From positions 1 through 29,209 of the forward strand of contig CANKNP010000015.1 of the NCBI GenBank assembly GCA_947483545.1: a stretch of 29,209 nucleotides of DNA. Reading direction: 5' to 3'. Source of the DNA: Deltaproteobacteria bacterium (GTDB lineage: Bacteria > Myxococcota > UBA796 > SXON01). Below the pieces are notes generated by a model. That model saw nothing but the letters and a program-made list of their open reading frames with translations. It was not told the DNA's origin and did no database searches. Shown piece after piece: positions 25,092 through 29,209 of this stretch (its first letter is position 1; each line of letters opens with the position of its first letter). Both the position numbers and the translations under genes were made by a program.

Positions 25092-26462
25092 GTGACCCTC
25101 CTTTTCCTCCTCGCGTTTGCCCTCGCCGCGGACCCCTCCGCCTTGCCGGGTCCGCTTGGCTCGGCAGACCCGCTTTTTCTTCGGGCGATGGCGCCCGACG
25201 GGCGATGGGTCGTGGCCTGGCAGGCCAGGGTGGACACCGACGGCGACGGCGTTGTTCGGGCGTCGTACGAGCTCGACGGACGTGGATCTCATCCTCACCC
25301 ACCAGGCGAGTTCCATGGTGACCGGGTCAGCCTCTACCTCCTGACTGCCGAGGCCCCGCTGGGCGAGCCCATCGACGCCTTCGTCGACGCGGATCCGACG
25401 GGCCGCTGGCTGGTCGTGCAGCGCGACGGTGCGGCCGAACTTCGGGATGTGGTGTCTGGCGACCGCTCGGTGCTCGGGCGCCCGAGCCATGTGGACTTTT
25501 CCGGGGCCGGCGAGCTGCTCCTGCTTCACCGCACCGAGGGGGCCGCACCGGCGATTCACGTTCGGGATCTGGCCACCGGCGCCACCCGGGTGTTGGACAC
25601 AGGATCCGCGCACATCGAGCGCGCGTCGTGGATGGGGGGGGCCTGGATTGCGTTCCTTGTGGTCGTGGCGGACACGAACAAGGACGGGAAGCTGGACTCT
25701 AGCGTCGAGGGGCCTCAAAAGCGCGTCGGCGTGCGGGTGCTGTCCGGCGAGTGGGACGCTTCGGAGTGGCGGGTGCTGCGTTCGTCAGACGGCCGACCCG
25801 AGGCACGCCCCGTCCTCGTCGCGGGTTCGTCCGGGCTGCTGGTCCGGGCCGCCGATCAGACGCTCGTCTGGGTGGCTCCCGATGGTGCCGAGCGGGCGGT
25901 AGCCCCGGCGTCCTGCGGAGATGTCGAAGGGCTGCTCGAGGATGGTAGCGCGGTCGTTCTCGCGTGCGGCGATCCGCCGACCGCCTGGATCTACGACGCA
26001 GAGGGTGCCCACCCCTTGGACGTACCGCTCCGCCACCGGACGGGTGAGCCGGACCGCTTCAGCTTGGGGGCGCCCCGAGGACGCCTCGTTTCGTTGCCCG
26101 GCGGGAGGGTCGCCGACCTGGAGGGGCGGATCCTGCTCCCACGGCGATACCTGCGGGATCGGGATTTTGTCACGTTCGGCGACCACATCCTTCGGATCAC
26201 ACGGGCGGGTCGCGCCGTCTGGGGGGACCTCCCCAACGGGGCGCGCAGGATCGTTCACTTCAAAGGCGGGAGCACGGCGATCCAGGGCCAAAGGGGGCGA
26301 TGGGTCACGCTCCGTGGCCAGACCGTCCAGCTCGTGGACCTCGAGCTCGGCAGGGTCGTCGGGGTGTTGCCGGCTCCGGCCTTGGTCATCCGTGACGATG
26401 GGGCCAGCTTGCTGTTTCCCGAAGGCGACGTCGGGCCGCTTCGGTGGGTTTGGGCGCGGTAG
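25092..26462 (+). CDS. Exported beta-propeller-like (TolB/WD40-like) protein
   Basis: A protein of 456 residues from GTG 25092. A short hydrophobic N-terminus (MTLLFLLAFALAADP) acts as signal peptide. The rest is a series of beta blades with recurrent 'DxxGRW', 'VRDLATGATRVLD' and 'LVDLELGRVVGVL' turns, as in TolB/WD40-like propellers. Two Asp-rich loops, DTDGDG (near residue 49) and DTNKDGKLD (near 195), look like calcium-binding EF-hand/dockerin loops. The gene is divergent from the regulator and ends about 100 bases from a convergent gene. Function is unknown; a periplasmic or secreted binding role is likely. Confidence 0.75.
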   Translation: MTLLFLLAFALAADPSALPGPLGSADPLFLRAMAPDGRWVVAWQARVDTDGDGVVRASYELDGRGSHPHPPGEFHGDRVSLYLLTAEAPLGEPIDAFVDADPTGRWLVVQRDGAAELRDVVSGDRSVLGRPSHVDFSGAGELLLLHRTEGAAPAIHVRDLATGATRVLDTGSAHIERASWMGGAWIAFLVVVADTNKDGKLDSSVEGPQKRVGVRVLSGEWDASEWRVLRSSDGRPEARPVLVAGSSGLLVRAADQTLVWVAPDGAERAVAPASCGDVEGLLEDGSAVVLACGDPPTAWIYDAEGAHPLDVPLRHRTGEPDRFSLGAPRGRLVSLPGGRVADLEGRILLPRRYLRDRDFVTFGDHILRITRAGRAVWGDLPNGARRIVHFKGGSTAIQGQRGRWVTLRGQTVQLVDLELGRVVGVLPAPALVIRDDGASLLFPEGDVGPLRWVWAR

Positions 26463-26500
26463 CGGGGGGACCGGGCCCAGGGGCGTCATGGGACCTGCGG

Positions 26501-26547
26501 CCGCGGGTGGCCGCGGGACGCGGGACGCGGGACGCGGGACGCGAGAC
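26501..26547. repeat. 7-bp tandem array and palindrome between convergent genes
   Basis: Five units of the 7-mer GCGGGAC run from 26513 to 26547; the last reads GCGAGAC. They overlap a palindromic pair CCGCGG-GTGG-CCGCGG (26501-26516). The block lies in the 104-base gap between the propeller gene and the Trp-rich gene, and may act as a terminator or be a simple slippage repeat. Confidence 0.75.
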
Positions 26548-26566
26548 GCCGCGGGGGATCGGGGGG

Positions 26567-27244
26567 CTACGGGACGCCGTCGAGGGTCATCCCCGGTGAG
26601 GGCTTCGGGGCGGGCAAGAGCCAGAGGGCCTCACCGCGCGTGCCTGGGACATGTTCCGCCGTAACGCCACCTATACCGTGGTCTATCGCCCTTCTGTAAT
26701 TCCCCACAGACCCGTCAGAGTAGACCGGCTGAAACCAGAACGAGCCGGTGCTCCACCACGATTTCCAGCCCTCGGCGCTGACCACTCGCCCCCCGTACTT
26801 GTCGTAAAGAGCGACGGCGACCACTGCGCTCCGCCGACTCTCGCGCCTTCCCCACGTACACGAAAACCAGATTCCGTCCACGTGGCCGGGGAAATCCGAA
26901 TAGCCGTCAGCGTCGCCGGGGGAATCCGAATAGCATCGGTACCGGTTCGCCGACAATGATCGAACTGGACCGGGCCAAACCCAGAACCACGCCCGACCCT
27001 GGTCAGAGCCCCACTCCACCGTCAGACGATGCAGGCCCAACCCCAGGTCCGACGGCAGGGCCACGACGACGGTCGTTTCGCGCCCCGGCTCCACCGTATC
27101 CGCGGGGGTGGGCGTGAACGGAGTGTGGGGAACCAGACGTCCGTCCAGGTAGACCCCTTCTATGTCTGACGCTCCACCGACCAGCAAAAGATAACCTCCG
27201 ACGATCGTCGACCGGGAAACGAACGCAAAGGGGATGAGGGTCAC
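26567..27244 (-). CDS. Trp-rich protein with an Ig-like N-terminus and a 10-residue tandem repeat
   Basis: A protein of 225 residues from GTG 27244, which overlaps the metzincin-like gene's stop as GTGA; earlier readings run through that gene. No signal peptide is seen. Residues 1-95 are beta-rich with 'PGRETTVVVALPSDLGLGLHRLTVEW', an Ig-like strand pattern. The centre has YSDSPGDADG directly followed by YSDFPGHVDG, a 30-base in-frame duplication. The rest is unusually rich in Trp (WFWVWPG, WKSWWSTGSFWF). No family is recognised. It seems to be the last gene of a three-gene minus-strand set. By eye the DNA here is less G/C-rich than its neighbours. Confidence 0.65.
   Translation of the reverse strand: MTLIPFAFVSRSTIVGGYLLLVGGASDIEGVYLDGRLVPHTPFTPTPADTVEPGRETTVVVALPSDLGLGLHRLTVEWGSDQGRAWFWVWPGPVRSLSANRYRCYSDSPGDADGYSDFPGHVDGIWFSCTWGRRESRRSAVVAVALYDKYGGRVVSAEGWKSWWSTGSFWFQPVYSDGSVGNYRRAIDHGIGGVTAEHVPGTRGEALWLLPAPKPSPGMTLDGVP
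26885..26934. repeat. Tandem 30-bp duplication inside the Trp-rich gene
   Basis: GCCGGGGAAATCCGAATAGC (26885-26904) and GCCGGGGGAATCCGAATAGC (26915-26934) differ at one base and are 30 bases apart, keeping the reading frame. The duplication encodes the two consecutive YSDxPGxxDG segments. Confidence 0.85.
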
Positions 27245-28629
27245 AGGTAGCGCCTCGAAAGCGCGGCAGTAAGCCGGTCCACGTACCAGATGCTCGGGTC
27301 CAGGGGGTGTTCCAGCGCCGTGCCTTCCCCCCAGAGCCCCCGATCGAATCCCTCGTGACGGTACCCGCAAGGGTGAAGCAACTCGTGAGCCATGATCGCC
27401 GCGAGTCGGAGCATCGCCTCGGTGGGGGATTGGCCCCCATTTACAGCCTCTTGCAGCGCCGTCCACTCATTCGGATCGGTGAACTGCGGCGCTTGGCGCG
27501 CTCCCAGGAAAAGCGTGATCATGTCCGACCCGTCAGCCGCCACGCTGGAATAGGCATCTGTGCCCGCGTGCACTCCCCATCCACTGATATGGTTTGCCAG
27601 GTTGCAATGGCCAGTTGGTTGCACAGTTAGCGTCAAGGAGCGGCTGGACCCGCCCGACACGGACTGGCAGAAGCACTGAAGCATGCCCCGGCCGGTGTCC
27701 AGGGTCGGAGTCGTCAGGTCGACATCAGGGAGCCGACCCAACCGTCGACACGCTACCGCAATGGCAATGTCCGCGTTTGCGATAAGCAGGTTGTAGGCGT
27801 AGCGCACCGTGTTTTCTACGTCCATCTGCGGGCTGCACGCCGAGCCGGGCCCCCACTCCACCGACACCCCGTCCGGGAGGGTGTTTGCGGGAGGGAGGTA
27901 CGGCTGACTCGAATAGTCCACCCGCTCCCTATTCGCGCAACAATCGTCCTCCTCCTGCTCCTCCTCCTCGTCCTGTTCCTCCGGATCAGCCTCTCGAAAC
28001 CCCTCCAGGCCACAATCATCGCACGTCGCCGACTGGGTGGTGTAGTCGAATGTGTAATCAGGGCACCTGTCGGTGCACCAGACCGCCCCGCCCCCAATCT
28101 CGCACGTGACATTCAAGCAGCATTTCCCAATCGACGGGTCGTACCAAAAGCCGCCTATCGCGTAGGAGCAACCCGTGGCGGTGCCGTTGGCAGCCGCGCA
28201 AGCGGCGATGTAGGATTCACCGCCCGTGCCCAAGCAGTCCTCCTCCACGACCTCCGCGCAACTGCAGTTCCCCTGATATGTGATACAATCCACCGTGATC
28301 GAACAACCACCCCCCAACGCGCCCGGCACCCACCCTTCAGGGTCCGACGCGTACGCATACGAGCTCAAATCGCCCCCCTGCTGGCAGATCGAATCCAGGT
28401 CCGTCGTGCAACATCGGCAGGGGTCCAGCTCCCCGCCGAAGTTTCGGCCTCGCGGTCCCGACGAAGGCGGCGTCTCCGCACCCGCCGGCGCCCCCCCAAA
28501 CCCTCCCCTCAGCGGCAACCCAAACGCCGTCGGCACGTTCCGCGTCCCCACCAACGACCCCGCATACGCACCCGCGTCGCGCACGCCCCGGCGGAATCGC
28601 TTGTGGTCGTCATCGGTGAGCATCTGCAT
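27241..28629 (-). CDS. Cysteine-rich putative metzincin-type zinc metalloprotease
   Basis: A protein of 462 residues from ATG 28629 (a second ATG at 28623 is possible). Near the C-terminus, MAHELLHPCGYRHEG contains HExxHxxGxxH at residues 415-425, with three zinc-ligand His and the catalytic Glu416, as in metzincins. No methionine follows, so the Met-turn of the clan is not evident. Residues 65-235 contain most of about 26 cysteines and an acidic run (EEQDEEEEQEEDDCC); the N-terminus has no signal peptide. It starts 2 bases after a repeat-protein gene and couples to the Trp-rich gene by GTGA. Substrate and secretion route are unknown; a phage-, injection- or surface-associated protease is possible. 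Confidence 0.7.
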   Translation of the reverse strand: MQMLTDDDHKRFRRGVRDAGAYAGSLVGTRNVPTAFGLPLRGGFGGAPAGAETPPSSGPRGRNFGGELDPCRCCTTDLDSICQQGGDLSSYAYASDPEGWVPGALGGGCSITVDCITYQGNCSCAEVVEEDCLGTGGESYIAACAAANGTATGCSYAIGGFWYDPSIGKCCLNVTCEIGGGAVWCTDRCPDYTFDYTTQSATCDDCGLEGFREADPEEQDEEEEQEEDDCCANRERVDYSSQPYLPPANTLPDGVSVEWGPGSACSPQMDVENTVRYAYNLLIANADIAIAVACRRLGRLPDVDLTTPTLDTGRGMLQCFCQSVSGGSSRSLTLTVQPTGHCNLANHISGWGVHAGTDAYSSVAADGSDMITLFLGARQAPQFTDPNEWTALQEAVNGGQSPTEAMLRLAAIMAHELLHPCGYRHEGFDRGLWGEGTALEHPLDPSIWYVDRLTAALSRRYL

Positions 28630-28631
28630 GG

Positions 28632-29209
28632 CTACGACCGCGCGCCGATGGCGACCGAGACGTTGCCCTGGCCGTTGGTGCCCGACGACATGAAGTATTG
28701 AATCCCAAACCGAATCCACATCACCGAAGCCGTACCGCCGGCGGGGGTCAGATCGCTCGTGCAGGCCTCGCCATCGCCCGAATGATCGCTGTCCACCGTG
28801 GCCCACGCGTTGGGCACGTTCGGGTTCGTCGTGGCCGTCTGGTAGGCCACCTTGAACTTGAACGCCGCCGACGAAGTACCAGACGAGATGAACGCCGCGC
28901 GGTGCTTTGCCGCCCCAAGCACCGGCATCCATCCGGTGACCGGCTGAAAGTACGACGACGTGTCCGGCGCGAGGAGCTGGTACGTGCCGCTCCCGACGAT
29001 CGAGCCACACGCATTGTAGGAAAGCTGCAGGGCCACATCCGCCTGGCTGGTGCCCGGGACCGTGGACTCGTTGTACATGATGCCGAACCGGATGAAGAAC
29101 TTGCCGCCGGTAACCCCGGTCACGCTGACGTCGCCCGTGCAGATCTCGCCGGTGGTCGTGCGGAGGGAGTCGAGCGTGGCCCAGGCGTCGGGATTGTCCT
29201 TCCGAGCCA
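28632..29209 (-). CDS. C-terminal part of a repeat protein, 5' end outside the window
   Basis: The frame enters from the right edge and ends at TAG 28634-28632, giving 191 visible residues. Two beta-rich modules are recognisable. Each has N-P-(x)-AWAT-(L/V)-DS...GE-(I/A)-CT-x-D...(F/W)IRFGI-x-Y, then a Ser/Gly/Thr-rich end. The full period is about 125 residues. One Cys lies in each CT-x-D motif and another in NACGS. The modules look like beta-sandwich units of a surface, fibre or appendage protein. It stops 2 bases before the metzincin-like gene, so the two are co-transcribed. No family is recognised. Confidence 0.65.
   Translation of the reverse strand, partial: ARKDNPDAWATLDSLRTTTGEICTGDVSVTGVTGGKFFIRFGIMYNESTVPGTSQADVALQLSYNACGSIVGSGTYQLLAPDTSSYFQPVTGWMPVLGAAKHRAAFISSGTSSAAFKFKVAYQTATTNPNVPNAWATVDSDHSGDGEACTSDLTPAGGTASVMWIRFGIQYFMSSGTNGQGNVSVAIGARS

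Noticed and set aside
24890..25095. Plus-strand reading frame ending in a GTGA overlap with the propeller gene
   Set aside because: Its upstream part is antisense to the regulator gene, no start has a ribosome-binding site, and the Arg/Gly-rich sequence looks like a high-GC shadow. The overlap alone is not enough.
24868..25302. N-terminal extension of the response regulator by about 145 residues
   Set aside because: The extension is Arg/Pro-rich without a fold and overlaps the start of the plus-strand propeller gene; the receiver domain begins right after GTG 24867.
1..29209. CRISPR arrays, insertion sequences, rRNA genes and integrase/attachment sites
   Set aside because: No regularly spaced repeats, transposase, integrase or rRNA sequence was seen. 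The tRNA genes show no partial 3' duplications nearby.

Overview
The window is a high-GC, densely packed bacterial chromosome segment. It most resembles Myxococcota or another delta-proteobacterial-type lineage. The evidence is a full type IVa pilus assembly and minor-pilin set, a predicted outer-membrane barrel resembling the myxobacterial gliding protein CglE, many lipoproteins and Ig-like envelope proteins, a PilR-like sigma-54 activator, and frequent GTG/TTG starts with 4-bp (GTGA/ATGA) gene overlaps. The taxon is inferred from gene content only.

Layout, left to right. (1) 1-2329, minus strand: an outer-membrane barrel gene (CglE-like), a lipoprotein with Ig-like anchor domains, and the N-terminus of a membrane protein cut by the window edge. 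(2) 2476-4240, minus strand: a tRNA-His/tRNA-Lys/tRNA-Leu cluster with a recognisable promoter, followed by trigger factor (tig). (3) 4235-4909, plus strand: a short lipoprotein gene diverging from the tRNA cluster. (4) 4925-13505, minus strand: one long transcription unit, pilM-N-O-P-Q-aroK-aroB-lipoprotein-TPR protein-aroQ, with a good sigma-70-type promoter before pilM. It joins the type IV pilus alignment complex and secretin to three shikimate-pathway enzymes. (5) 13536-16403, plus strand: a 955-residue protein combining a polytopic membrane domain, a degenerate spermidine-synthase-like region and C-terminal TPRs. (6) 16506-24879, minus strand: a sigma-54 response regulator coupled to a TPR protein, then the minor-pilin operon fimT-pilV-pilW-pilX-pilY1. 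(7) 25092-26462, plus strand: an exported beta-propeller-like protein. (8) 26567-29209, minus strand: three compact, unrecognised genes: the C-terminal part of a repeat protein, a cysteine-rich protein ending in a metzincin-type zinc motif (HExxHxxGxxH), and a Trp-rich protein with a 10-residue tandem duplication.

How the genes fit together: PilM/N/O/P/Q are the inner-membrane to outer-membrane alignment complex and outer-membrane secretin. FimT/PilV/PilW/PilX/PilY1 would prime the pilus and form its tip, with PilY1 as candidate adhesin and calcium-dependent sensor. The PilR-like regulator beside them is a candidate controller. No major pilin, PilB/T/C or PilD is in the window.

The least explained parts are the right-hand metzincin cassette, the fused membrane/spermidine-synthase-like/TPR protein, and two genes (fimT and the regulator) whose start codons sit exactly 6 nt after a -10-like hexamer, suggesting leaderless mRNAs. 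No gene-free stretch exceeds 300 bases; the longest is about 220 bases at 24868-25091.
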